Assembly: GCF_000012365.1 (NCBI RefSeq)
Contig: NC_007651.1
Span: 2,356,001-2,420,000 of the forward strand
Length of the DNA stretch: 64,000 bases
DNA from: Burkholderia thailandensis E264
GTDB lineage: Bacteria > Pseudomonadota > Gammaproteobacteria > Burkholderiales > Burkholderiaceae
Reading direction: 5' to 3'
Part shown: piece after piece, positions 17,339 to 25,318 of the stretch
How the letters are laid out: every line of letters begins with the position of its first letter
Position numbering within the stretch: the stretch's first letter is position 1
Translations under genes and position numbers: made by a program
The notes under the pieces: generated by a model
The model's input: only the letters and a program-made list of their open reading frames with translations
What the model was told of the DNA's origin: nothing
Databases searched by the model: none

Positions 17339-18802
17339 ATGAGCGATTCGAGGACGCCCGGGCGGCCCCCGGCGAGGCCGGAGCGGATGCCGGCTGCGAT
17401 GCAGACCCTGCTCGACGCGGACGACACGCGCTTCCTGTTGACGCGCACCGGCTTTTCGCCGCCGCCGCGCGATGTCGCGCGCTTCGTCGGCATGACGCGC
17501 GCGCAGGCGCTGGCCGAGCTGCTCGACGGCGTGCGCACGCAAAGCGTGACGCCGCCGCCCGACTGGGTGAGCGAGCCGCCGCCGTCGCGCGCGATGCGCG
17601 CCGCGTTCTCGCCGGACGAGCGACGTGCGCAGCAGCGGTTGCGCAATCGCCGCTACGACGAGTTGCGCGCGTGGTGGGTGCGCGAGATGCTCGTGACGCC
17701 TTCGCCGCTCACCGAGCGGATGACGCTCTTCTGGCATAACCACTTCACGTCCGGCCAGGACAAGGTACCGTTTCCGCAAACGATTGCGGCGCAGCATGCG
17801 CTGCTGCGCGCCGATGCGCTCGGCAATTTCGGCGCGATGCTGCACGGCGTCGCGAAGAGTCCGGCGATGCTGCAGTATCTCGACGGCGCGAGCAATCGCA
17901 AGGGGCGCCCGAACGAGAACTTCGCGCGCGAGGCGATGGAACTTTTCACGCTCGGCGAGGGCCACTATACGCAGCGCGATGTGTCCGAAGCCGCGCGCGC
18001 GTACACCGGCTGGGGGCTTGATCCCGATACGCTCGCGTACGTGTTCCGGCCGAACGTTCACGACGACGGCGTGAAGACCGTGCTCGGCCAAACCGGGCGC
18101 CTGGATGGCGATGGGGTGCTCGACATCCTGCTCGCGCGTGCCGAGACCGCGCGCTTCGTCGTCGCGAAGCTGTGGCGCGAGTTCGTCTCCGACACGCCGG
18201 ATGCCGGCGAGCTCGAGCGCATTGCCGCGCGATTCCGGCAGAGCGGCTACGACATCAAGGCGGCGCTCACGGGGCTGTTTTCGTCCGACGCGTTCTGGGC
18301 CGACCGCAATCGCGGCGTGCTCGTCAAGTCGCCGGCGGAGTTCGTGGTCGGCACGGTGCGGCTTTTCGACGTCGACTACGGCGATGCCGCGCCGTTCGCG
18401 AACACGATGCGCGCGCTCGGCCAGAACCTGTTCTATCCGCCGAACGTGAAGGGCTGGCCGGGCGGCGCGACCTGGATCAACAGCTCGACGCTGCTTGCGC
18501 GCAAGCAGTTCGTCGAGCGGATGATGCGAGCGACGGAGGTGCCCGGCATGCGCGCGGCGCCCGTTTCCCATGGCATGGCAGGCGGGCCGGCGTCGATGCG
18601 GCGCGCGGCGATGCGCTTCGATCTCGACGCGTGGCTCGCCGCGTACCGGACGAAGCCGCAGGCGCAGCCGGATCTGTCGACGGAGCTGCAACTGCAGCAC
18701 GCGGTGCTGCCGATTTCGCCCGTCGCGGCGATCGAGGCGGGCGCGGCGAGCGCCGCGTATCTGCAGGCCCTGTTGATGGACCCAGCGTATCAACTGAAGT
18801 GA
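17339..18802 (+). CDS. DUF1800 family protein
   Basis: This 487-residue protein starts at ATG 17339 behind GGAGAA. It shows DUF1800 hallmarks: LTRTGFSPPPRDVARF near the N-terminus, RMTLFWHNHFT, ENFAREAMELFTLGEG, and the C-terminal WPGGATWINSSTLLARK. The family is widespread, is almost always paired with a DUF1501 gene, and has no established biochemical function. No obvious signal peptide is present, unlike its partner. The DUF1501 gene begins 90 bp downstream, so the two are probably one operon. Confidence 0.88.
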   Translation: MSDSRTPGRPPARPERMPAAMQTLLDADDTRFLLTRTGFSPPPRDVARFVGMTRAQALAELLDGVRTQSVTPPPDWVSEPPPSRAMRAAFSPDERRAQQRLRNRRYDELRAWWVREMLVTPSPLTERMTLFWHNHFTSGQDKVPFPQTIAAQHALLRADALGNFGAMLHGVAKSPAMLQYLDGASNRKGRPNENFAREAMELFTLGEGHYTQRDVSEAARAYTGWGLDPDTLAYVFRPNVHDDGVKTVLGQTGRLDGDGVLDILLARAETARFVVAKLWREFVSDTPDAGELERIAARFRQSGYDIKAALTGLFSSDAFWADRNRGVLVKSPAEFVVGTVRLFDVDYGDAAPFANTMRALGQNLFYPPNVKGWPGGATWINSSTLLARKQFVERMMRATEVPGMRAAPVSHGMAGGPASMRRAAMRFDLDAWLAAYRTKPQAQPDLSTELQLQHAVLPISPVAAIEAGAASAAYLQALLMDPAYQLK

Positions 18803-18891
18803 AGAGTAACGAAGATGAACACGATGACGATGAGATGCCGCGCGATGCGGCCACGCGCGGGCCGCGTCGAATGCGACACGAGGAAGGCAGC

Positions 18892-20154
18892 ATGAAACGA
18901 CGCGATTTTCTGGCCTTGGCGAGTCTTGCCGGCGCGGCGGGCGTTTCGCTGTCGATGCCGCACGCGTTCGCGGCGGCATCCGCCGCTTCGGGCGCGAAGG
19001 GGGCAATCGGCGCGAATGGCGCGATTGACATGGCGGGTGCCGCGCGCTACTCGAACCTGCTCATCCTGGTCGAGCTGAAGGGCGGCAACGACGGGCTCAA
19101 CACGGTGATTCCGTACGCGGACCCGCTGTACCGCACGCTGCGCCCGACGATCGGCGTCAAGCGCGAGCAGGTCGTGCAGCTCGACGAGCGCGCCGCGCTG
19201 CATCCGGCGCTCGAGCCGCTCGTGCCGATCTGGCGTGATGGGCGGCTCGCGATCGTCGATGGCGTCGGCTATCCGCAGCCGAATCTGTCGCATTTTCGCT
19301 CGATCGAGATCTGGGATACCGCGTCGCGCGCGGACGAGTATCTGCGTGAAGGGTGGCTCACGCGCGCATTCGCGCAGGCCGGCGTGCCGCCCGGCTTCGC
19401 GGCGGACGGCATCGTGCTCGGCAGCGCGGAAATGGGGCCGCTCGCGAACGGCGCGCGCGCGATCGCACTCGTCAATCCCGCACAATTCGCGCGTGCGGCG
19501 CGGCTCGTGCAGCCCGTATCGCTGCGCGAGCAGAATCCCGCGCTCGCGCACGTGATCGACATCGAGAACGACATCGTCAAGGCCGCCGATCGGCTGCGTC
19601 CGCACGCGGGCACGCCCGCGCTCGCGACCGCGTTTCCGGGCGGGCCGTTCGGCGCGTCGGTGAAGACCGCGATGCAGGTGCTCGCCGCGTGCGACACGCC
19701 ACAGCGTACGCCGGCGCCGGGGCAGGGCGTCGCGGCGCTGCGTCTCACGCTGAACGGCTTCGACACGCATCAGAACCAGCCCGGCCAGCAGGCGGGATTG
19801 CTCAAGCAACTGGCGCTGGGGTTCGTCGCGATGCGTTCGGCGTTGATCGAACTCGGGCGCTGGAACGACACGCTCGTGATGACGTATGCGGAATTCGGCC
19901 GGCGCGCGCGAGAGAACCAGAGCAACGGGACGGATCACGGCACGGCCGCTCCGCATTTCGTGATGGGCGGGCGCGTGCGCGGCGGGCTGTACGGCGCGCC
20001 GCCTGCGCTCACCGCGCTCGACGGCAACGGCAACCTGCCCGTCGCCGTCGATTTCCGGCAGCTCTATGCGACCGTGCTCGGCCCGTGGTGGGGGCTTGAC
20101 GCGACGAGCGTGCTCAAGCGGCGCTTCGAGCCGTTGCCGCTGCTGCGTGCCTGA
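18892..20154 (+). CDS. DUF1501 family protein with Tat-type signal
   Basis: This 420-residue protein begins MKRRDFLALASLAGAAG, a twin-arginine signal (RRDFL) with a hydrophobic region ending at an AFA cleavage site near residue 27. It should therefore be exported folded to the periplasm. The body shows DUF1501 features: LVELKGGNDGLNTVIPY, LNGFDTHQNQPGQQ, VMTYAEFGRRARENQ and GTDHGTAAPHFVMGG, which resemble sulfatase/phosphatase-type metal sites. The reaction is unknown. ATG 18892 follows AGGAAGG. It is paired with the DUF1800 gene upstream. Confidence 0.88.
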   Translation: MKRRDFLALASLAGAAGVSLSMPHAFAAASAASGAKGAIGANGAIDMAGAARYSNLLILVELKGGNDGLNTVIPYADPLYRTLRPTIGVKREQVVQLDERAALHPALEPLVPIWRDGRLAIVDGVGYPQPNLSHFRSIEIWDTASRADEYLREGWLTRAFAQAGVPPGFAADGIVLGSAEMGPLANGARAIALVNPAQFARAARLVQPVSLREQNPALAHVIDIENDIVKAADRLRPHAGTPALATAFPGGPFGASVKTAMQVLAACDTPQRTPAPGQGVAALRLTLNGFDTHQNQPGQQAGLLKQLALGFVAMRSALIELGRWNDTLVMTYAEFGRRARENQSNGTDHGTAAPHFVMGGRVRGGLYGAPPALTALDGNGNLPVAVDFRQLYATVLGPWWGLDATSVLKRRFEPLPLLRA

Positions 20155-20208
20155 TATTCGTCCGATGTGTATGACGTGTTGACGTGCGCGATGGTGCGGC
20201 GGCACGCG

Positions 20209-21045
20209 TCAGCGGCGCCGTGCCGCGCGCCATGCGATCCACAGCTTGCGGATCGGTGTGAGCGCGATCCGCTGGTGCAGCACCTGGAAGCCGTCGCGTT
20301 CGATCTCGTCGAGTACCGCGAGCGCGAGCGCGCCGAGCGCGCGCAGCGTGCGCTGCGTGCGGCGCTCATCGGCGGGGATGCCGGATAGCGACGCACTGAG
20401 CGCGTCGCGTGCGCGCGATGTCTGGAAGCGCATCAGCTCGGTGTACGCAGGGCTGTAGCGGCGGTTGAGAAGGTCGGCGGCCGTCACGCCATAGCGTTGC
20501 AACTCGTCGATCGGCACGTAGATGCGGCCCTGCCGCGCATCCTGCCCGAGGTCCTGCACGAATTGCGCGAGCGTGAGCGCGTGGCCGAGCGATTGCGCCC
20601 AGCGCGCGTCGTCCGCGGCGGGCCGGCCCGCGTTCGCGCGCGCGACGAGCAAGGCGAACGTGCCGCCTGTTTGGTCGACGTAGCGGCGCAGATTCGCGAA
20701 GTCCAGATAGCGCGCCTGCTCGAGGTCCATGCCGTAGCCGGCAACGAGCGTGCGCAGCGCGTCGGCTTCGCGCGCGATGTCCGGATGATGCGCGGCGAGC
20801 GCGTGCGATACCGGATGCGAAGGGTTGCCGGCCGCGAGCGCGGCGAGCTCCTTTTGCCACCACGCGAGTTTCGTGTGGCCCACGGTCGGATCGCTGACTT
20901 CCTTCGCCGTCTGCTCGAGCTCGCGACGCAGCGCGAAGAGCGCGGCGACGAGCGGCTGGCGCGCGAGCGGCGCCTGGCGCAGCGCATAGTAGGAGCTGGA
21001 GCCGGGCGGTGCGGCTTTCTGCTGGCAGTATTCGTCGAAATTCAC
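20209..21045 (-). CDS. Squalene/phytoene synthase family protein
   Basis: This 278-residue cytoplasmic protein resembles head-to-head prenyl synthases: SSYYALRQAP near the N-terminus, HTKLAWWQKEL, and QFVQDLGQDARQGRIYVP in the place of the second Asp-rich motif. The first Asp-rich motif is weak (DPTVGHTKLAWW), so catalytic activity is not assured. In Burkholderia, hopanoid-pathway enzymes (HpnC/HpnD) belong to this family, but no other hopanoid gene is adjacent. It could instead be a divergent member without synthase activity. Confidence 0.75.
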   Translation of the reverse strand: MNFDEYCQQKAAPPGSSSYYALRQAPLARQPLVAALFALRRELEQTAKEVSDPTVGHTKLAWWQKELAALAAGNPSHPVSHALAAHHPDIAREADALRTLVAGYGMDLEQARYLDFANLRRYVDQTGGTFALLVARANAGRPAADDARWAQSLGHALTLAQFVQDLGQDARQGRIYVPIDELQRYGVTAADLLNRRYSPAYTELMRFQTSRARDALSASLSGIPADERRTQRTLRALGALALAVLDEIERDGFQVLHQRIALTPIRKLWIAWRAARRR

Positions 21046-21288
21046 GGGGACAGGAACGAGTGAGGCGAGATCGGCTCGGACGGATGCGCGGGCGCCGGAC
21101 GGCGCGGCATTGCGCGCCGCGTTGCGGGGACAACGGCGAATTCTAGCATCGCGGCCGAAGAGTGGTCGGGCGCTAGAGACAAGCGTAGGGAGATCGGTTA
21201 GAATCTCGCGCTCGCGCTTTTCGGGCGGCCGCGAAAGCGGCGTGCAGCCCCGGTATGCCGTCCCGTTGGGCGCAGCATTTCAGCGCGT

Positions 21289-21375
21289 GCGTGAGTGGCG
21301 AAATTGGTAGACGCACCAGGTTTAGGTCCTGACGCCCGCAAGGGCGTGCCGGTTCGAGTCCGGCCTCACGCACCA
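21289..21375 (+). tRNA. tRNA-Leu (anticodon UAG)
   Basis: The 87-nt gene folds as a class II tRNA. The acceptor stem GCGTGAG/CTCACGC is perfect, the anticodon loop is TTTAGGT with UAG, a long variable arm is present, and the T arm is GCCGG-TTCGAGT-CCGGC. CCA is encoded at 21373-21375. A TAGAAT -10-like hexamer lies at 21199-21204. Confidence 0.97.
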
Positions 21376-21564
21376 TCAAGCATCTTCGTGCGACACCATA
21401 AGGCACCATAAAGCGCTTGTTTTCAGGAGCGCTGGCTTCCATATCGAGAGCGGGCCGATTCAGCGCACGGTAGGCGGCGGAAAGGGCGTTGCGCGTCGCG
21501 AGCGGATCATTTACTTTCAGTTGGGACGAGCCAGCGGAGCCGGCCGGGTTGTTTTGACGACGGC

Positions 21565-21589
21565 AGCCGGCGCGGTGCTCGCGCCGGCT
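21565..21589. repeat. GC-rich hairpin after the Imm52 gene
   Basis: Perfect 9-bp arms AGCCGGCGC/GCGCCGGCT surround a 7-base loop just beyond the immunity gene stop. There is no T run on the minus strand, so it may be an mRNA 3'-end stabiliser rather than a true terminator. Confidence 0.4.
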
Positions 21590-21592
21590 GGT

Positions 21593-22300
21593 TCAGATCT
21601 CAACGTAGGCGGGGAGCAGGTCTTGATCGACGAGCCGGATCTCGATGCGGTTCGCTATCGCGACGTGCTCGGGATTGTCGACCGAGAACGGGGCGTCCGT
21701 GACGCTGACGATGATCGTGCCGGCCTGTTTGCCTTTGGCTGGGACGGGAATCAGCGCGCGGGCCTCGGGAACCTGCTGTTGCGTAATGACCTTCGGCAAG
21801 TAGAGCATCCAGCCGACGCCGGGCTTGTCGTCGAAAACTTGCTTGTCGACATACCCGAACGGCTCGACGGTGACGTAAGCCGGGGACGTCAGTTGAGTGA
21901 TGTCTCTGACGACGTCTATCGCTTGGTCGGCACTAAATATGGCCTCGTCATTGAAATCCGCTTCAATCTTTTTCGGGCGTTCCTTTGAGGCAACTAGAAA
22001 GGTCAGAGTTGCGCCGGTACTCTCATCGTCGCCACCGTCCCAAAGCGATATGATCTGCGGCTGATGGGGCGCATCCGAAAACTCCGTCCTCAGGACAGCC
22101 AGCGCGGGCGTGGTCGGCTTCCAGTTTTCGAAGGCGGGGTAAAGGTGCGCTTCCTCTTTCGTATCGCCAGTCAAGTACCATGTCGATAGAGTGGGTGCAT
22201 GTGAGTGAATCGCCTTTGCAATCGCTCCGAGTTGCTCAAAAACCACGGCCAAATCAGCCGCGTCGTGCAGAGGATCTCTGAATCGGGACGTAATTTTCAT
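21593..22300 (-). CDS. Imm52-like immunity protein
   Basis: This 235-residue acidic protein follows the toxin gene within two bases and resembles the Immunity-52 family (segments STWYLTGDT, LWDGGDD and a C-terminal region with NRIEIRLVDQD). Imm52 proteins are known partners of Tox-REase-5 nucleases and would bind and block the toxin in the cytoplasm of the producer. ATG 22300 is preferred; a TTG at 22306 overlapping the toxin stop is also possible. Base composition is lower in GC than neighbouring core genes, as expected for an accessory cassette. Confidence 0.78.
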   Translation of the reverse strand: MKITSRFRDPLHDAADLAVVFEQLGAIAKAIHSHAPTLSTWYLTGDTKEEAHLYPAFENWKPTTPALAVLRTEFSDAPHQPQIISLWDGGDDESTGATLTFLVASKERPKKIEADFNDEAIFSADQAIDVVRDITQLTSPAYVTVEPFGYVDKQVFDDKPGVGWMLYLPKVITQQQVPEARALIPVPAKGKQAGTIIVSVTDAPFSVDNPEHVAIANRIEIRLVDQDLLPAYVEI

Positions 22301-22302
22301 GT

Positions 22303-22905
22303 TCAACCAGTAACAACGAAAGGGATGCCATTTTCCGCGAGCGTCGTCCGAAAATAGGACATCGTGAGCGGTGTTTGGAAATAGTACTTTAGCTTCGTCG
22401 GTGGGTTCGCGTGTATCACCGTCGCTCGCACCTCGATCTCACGAGTAATCTTGGTGAACCCCTTGAACCACCTGAAAGGTTTGTTCGTACTGCGACTGAA
22501 GAACTGGTCATAGTCGCCTTTTGCTTCCTGTAGCAGACATTCGTCGCTCAGAAAGCCGTCGAAGTCGACGTTGTACCAGTTCCATTCCTCGCTCCACCCT
22601 TCCTCGACGCTGTAGGGGCGGCCGGTGATTCTTCCTTGATACTCTCGAGGGCCGCGATTCATCCGATAGCGGCGGCGCACAGGGGTGCCCGTTTGTTCGG
22701 GCGGGCACTTCTTGCAGCTTTCGCCGGTGCGCGGCAATGCCCTTACATCCGGCGTCGCCTTGCTGTCTTCCTTCGGCGTGTCACCCGACAGACTCGCCGT
22801 TCCCGCCACCGTCGCCCCGCCCAACAAGGCGACGCCAACGCGCGCCAAGATCGGACCAAGCTCCACCGCCGCCGCTTCTATCACCGGAAACACCAATCCC
22901 GCCAT
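22303..22905 (-). CDS. Tox-REase-5 domain toxin (predicted T6SS nuclease effector)
   Basis: This 200-residue protein has an Ala/Gly-rich hydrophobic N-terminus (about residues 1-40) and a C-terminal domain resembling restriction endonuclease-fold toxin 5. The segment NVDFDGFLSDECLLQEAKGD contains the acidic residues and the E-A-K of a PD-(D/E)xK nuclease. A CKKC pair lies near residue 70. ATG 22905 follows GGAGGG. By analogy with Pseudomonas aeruginosa TseT, it should be loaded on PAAR with the aid of the two upstream genes, delivered by type VI secretion, and cut target-cell DNA. It is neutralised by the adjacent Imm52 protein. Confidence 0.78.
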   Translation of the reverse strand: MAGLVFPVIEAAAVELGPILARVGVALLGGATVAGTASLSGDTPKEDSKATPDVRALPRTGESCKKCPPEQTGTPVRRRYRMNRGPREYQGRITGRPYSVEEGWSEEWNWYNVDFDGFLSDECLLQEAKGDYDQFFSRSTNKPFRWFKGFTKITREIEVRATVIHANPPTKLKYYFQTPLTMSYFRTTLAENGIPFVVTG

Positions 22906-23254
22906 GTTCCAGCCCTCCGTCCGGATGTTCGATGCGCCATTGGATGACGCGTAGATAATCGTGGAAACGCGCGTCGGCCGAGCGGCCGGGGCGCGTGAGC
23001 CATGCCTTCGTCGCGGGCTTTTCGTAGAAGCCCGTCGCGTACGCCTCGAGCCTCAGGAACGCGACGACGTTCTCGTCCCGCTCGATGCCGAATGCGCGCG
23101 CGGCGCGATATGCTGCCCAGAGCCGCGACGACAAGCCGCCGTCGTCGGCAAACGCGGGATTCTCCTTCACGAGATCTTGCCGAACGCGTTCGACGAAGCC
23201 GCGCTCGTCGATCTGCGCCAGTCCGGCGACCTGTTCTGCGCTCAGTTCAAGCAT
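22781..23254 (-). CDS. Putative T6SS effector co-chaperone
   Basis: This 157-residue acidic, mostly helical protein starts with LELSAEQVAGLAQIDERGF and includes GLSSRLWAAYRAARAFGI. It overlaps the DUF4123 gene by 8 bp upstream and the toxin gene by 125 bp downstream. Its position between a DUF4123 chaperone and the effector matches the co-chaperone slot in the TseT-type cassette. The last 40 or so residues are Gly/Arg-rich and encoded within the overlap, so they may be a poorly constrained tail. No catalytic motif is recognised. Confidence 0.65.
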   Translation of the reverse strand: MLELSAEQVAGLAQIDERGFVERVRQDLVKENPAFADDGGLSSRLWAAYRAARAFGIERDENVVAFLRLEAYATGFYEKPATKAWLTRPGRSADARFHDYLRVIQWRIEHPDGGLEHGGIGVSGDRSGGGGAWSDLGARWRRLVGRGDGGGNGESVG

Positions 23255-23756
23255 GCGGATGCACTCCGGTCAGCCGCCCGTCGATCTCGACGAGCCAGTC
23301 GTACGTCGCGACGAAGAATTGCGAGCGCTGCGCGTCGTTCATCACGCGCGCGATGTCGGGCAGGATGCGCGCGTCGTAGAAGCGGAACAGCGCCGTGCGG
23401 CCGTCCGGGAGCCGCACGTCGAGGCGCTCGCGCAATTCGGCGGCCAGCCGCTCGAACGGATACGCGCTGACGAGCCACGACATGCCGACCGGCCCGGCCG
23501 CCAGCTCGGCGAGCACGCGCCGGATCGGCCCCGGCGCGAGCGCGTAATCGATCAGCCACGGGCCGTGATCGGCGAGCGACGCGTCGGGCGTGCCGTCGAA
23601 AAGCGCGATCGAGTAGTTCGCGCGGCGCAGCGGCGGGGCGTCCGACGCTTCGGCGAAGAGCAGCGCGTCGACCACCGCGAAGAGCCGCGCGGGCAACGTG
23701 ATCTGCTCGCGGCGCATCTCGAAATGCGCTTCGATATTCGGCGGCGTCATCATCAT
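23247..23756 (-). CDS. DUF4123 T6SS effector chaperone
   Basis: This 169-residue protein shows DUF4123 features: FAVVDALLFAEA, PWLIDYAL, SWLVSAYPFERLAAELRERL and the RFYDARILPDIARV motif. DUF4123 proteins are adaptor chaperones that load specific effectors onto VgrG or PAAR spike proteins in the cytoplasm. Its first ATG (of three in a row) overlaps the PAAR stop codon as ATGA, implying translational coupling with PAAR. Confidence 0.82.
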   Translation of the reverse strand: MMMTPPNIEAHFEMRREQITLPARLFAVVDALLFAEASDAPPLRRANYSIALFDGTPDASLADHGPWLIDYALAPGPIRRVLAELAAGPVGMSWLVSAYPFERLAAELRERLDVRLPDGRTALFRFYDARILPDIARVMNDAQRSQFFVATYDWLVEIDGRLTGVHPHA

Positions 23757-24178
23757 CCGCGCGCGACCATCGTCGCGGCGTTCTTGGCCGCCGCCTTCAG
23801 GCATTCGAGGCAGAGCGTGGGGGAAGGGGCAACCGCGGCCGCCGCTGCGGCCGCCGATCCGCCGGGCGAGCCGCCGTCCCCGCGCTCTCCCGCGCCGACG
23901 TCGTCGATCGTTCCGGTTCCCTGCGATGCGATCAGCTCCGCGCCGCAGGCCGTGCGCATGCCCTCGACGGCGGTGTCGCGGTCGGCAATGGTATGCGGGT
24001 AGCGGCGGCCGAGCAGATCGGGAAGGATCGGGAAAATGCCTTTGCAGCGCGGGCAAAGTACCTTGTGGCCGACGCCGGCCACATTGCGCCCGTTGAGCGT
24101 GAAGGTCGGCGAGCCTTCGAGCACCTTGCCGCCATGCGTTGTCGTGTCGCCGACGCGGATGATCGCGCGCTTGACCAC
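23753..24178 (-). CDS. PAAR-domain protein (T6SS spike tip)
   Basis: This 141-residue protein starts at a GTG after GAGAGGG. The PAAR repeats are visible in VGDTTTHGGKVLEGSPTFTLNGRNVAGVGHKVLCPRC and the following His-containing strands, ending with GMRTACGAELIAS. An Ala/Gly/Ser-rich linker leads to a C-terminal CLECLKAAAK tail, so the protein has two CxxC pairs. PAAR proteins cap the VgrG spike and carry effectors. It is the first clearly recognised gene of the chaperone-effector-immunity cassette. Confidence 0.86.
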   Translation of the reverse strand: MVKRAIIRVGDTTTHGGKVLEGSPTFTLNGRNVAGVGHKVLCPRCKGIFPILPDLLGRRYPHTIADRDTAVEGMRTACGAELIASQGTGTIDDVGAGERGDGGSPGGSAAAAAAAVAPSPTLCLECLKAAAKNAATMVARG

Positions 24179-24239
24179 TGGGCCCTCTCATGGAAATTTG
24201 CGTGCAAATTTACCATCGAGCGCGCCCGGCGGGCGACTG

Positions 24240-24641
24240 TTACGGTTGTGCCGTCGCGACACCTGCCAGTTCTGTCAGTTGTGCGGCATCCCGCGCCGGC
24301 ATGTTTTCCTCGTCGTCGGACGTCAATGAGGCGTGATGTTTGGCGGCTGCGAGCGGATTGCTGTATTCGTCGTAAATCGAATGCGCATCCCAAAGAAGCG
24401 TGATCCAGCGATCCCGCACTCGATAGACGCCGATCGACCATCCGCTCTTGTGCGTATAGCCGTATGAGCTGACGGCGGTCCAGCCGAACTGGCGAAAGCC
24501 GGCATGAAGACGATAGCCGGCGTCTCGCCGATGATCCTCTCGGCCACCCCGTCGGCTGTCGGCGATTACGCGCCCGGCTCGGCAGTCGTCCGGGCCGCGG
24601 TCCGGTTCGACGAAACCCTGGCGGCGGGCACGCCCCTTCAT
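24240..24641 (-). CDS. Hypothetical protein of the PAAR cassette
   Basis: This 133-residue product is not recognised. The C-terminal half looks genuine (SSYGYTHKSGWSIGVYRV, WITLLWDAHSIYDEYSNPL, then an acidic tail). The first ~45 residues are Arg/Asp-rich and could be out of frame: a neighbouring frame encodes AERIIGETPAIVFMPAF up to the same point, so a frameshift near 24490-24500 is possible. ATG 24641 follows AAGGA and lies 15 bp after the upstream gene. It may be a cassette component or a decaying remnant. Confidence 0.5.
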   Translation of the reverse strand: MKGRARRQGFVEPDRGPDDCRAGRVIADSRRGGREDHRRDAGYRLHAGFRQFGWTAVSSYGYTHKSGWSIGVYRVRDRWITLLWDAHSIYDEYSNPLAAAKHHASLTSDDEENMPARDAAQLTELAGVATAQP

Positions 24642-24656
24642 TCCTTTATTCCGGCG

Positions 24657-25115
24657 TTACGCGCTGACTCCGAGCGCCTCCCGAATGTGGGCAGCCGTCT
24701 GAAGTCCTCTCATGGTTTCGAGCAGTTCGATGTCCTCCTCGATGAATTCGACGGTTTTCTCGAGGTCCTGCACGCGCTGTTCCGATGATGCGATGTTCGC
24801 CAGCACCTCGGTTTCGCGTCGCTTCAGATCTTCTTCGTAGGACGGGTCCCAGTATTGCTCCGAGCCATATTCGCCGTCGGACATGCTGATCGTGCGCAGG
24901 CGGTCATGGCGCTCTTCGGCGCGCCGCAAGTAGCTGACGGCGGCTCGCAACTGCTTGGCGACATGCCGCCATCCGTCTATCTTGTTGCGTTCGCACTGGA
25001 TCGCCGTGTCGTGTGACGCAAGCCGCTTTCGCGCGCCGCTCAGCAGGCGGTCGACTTCGTCGCTGTCTATCGACAGGTTCGTGGGCGATGGACGTGCAAA
25101 GAGTTTTTGATTCAT
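24657..25115 (-). CDS. Coiled-coil hypothetical protein upstream of the PAAR cassette
   Basis: This 152-residue protein is rich in Glu, Arg and Leu with heptad-like spacing (QRVQDLEKTVEFIEEDIELLE near the C-terminus, YLRRAEERHDRLR in the middle). No known domain is recognised. It is the first gene of the minus-strand series leading into the PAAR-toxin cassette, and it diverges from the MEKHLA gene. ATG 25115 gives MNQKLFARPS; longer frames have an Arg-rich N-terminus and were rejected. A role in effector loading or T6SS assembly is only suggested by position. Confidence 0.6.
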   Translation of the reverse strand: MNQKLFARPSPTNLSIDSDEVDRLLSGARKRLASHDTAIQCERNKIDGWRHVAKQLRAAVSYLRRAEERHDRLRTISMSDGEYGSEQYWDPSYEEDLKRRETEVLANIASSEQRVQDLEKTVEFIEEDIELLETMRGLQTAAHIREALGVSA

Positions 25116-25318
25116 CTCGGTGGTGTTTATTCGTTGGCGATCAGGGTATCTTAATGCACGACCGCACGCCCGAATCCTCGTCGCGCGAGGGTCGTACGGC
25201 GCGCGCCGTGGCGGCGGATGCGGCGATTCTTGCGCGAGCCGGCGAGATCGGTGTGCCCACCGGCGTTGCGCAATTCGAAATCGTTTCCTCCATTCATTTT
25301 CAGAAACAGAACGAAGCC

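Noticed and set aside
21565..21589. Hairpin after Imm52 as an intrinsic terminator
   Set aside because: No T tract on the relevant strand; listed only as a hairpin.
24504..24788. Plus-strand frame with good third-position GC overlapping the two hypothetical genes of the T6SS cassette
   Set aside because: It overlaps the C-terminal coiled coil of the gene at 24657-25115 and lacks a ribosome binding site; kept only as a caution about the N-terminus of the 24240 gene.
21376..25200. Possible phage-type attachment repeat of the tRNA-Leu 3' end
   Set aside because: Reading for a second copy of the T-arm/acceptor sequence found none, and no integrase is present.
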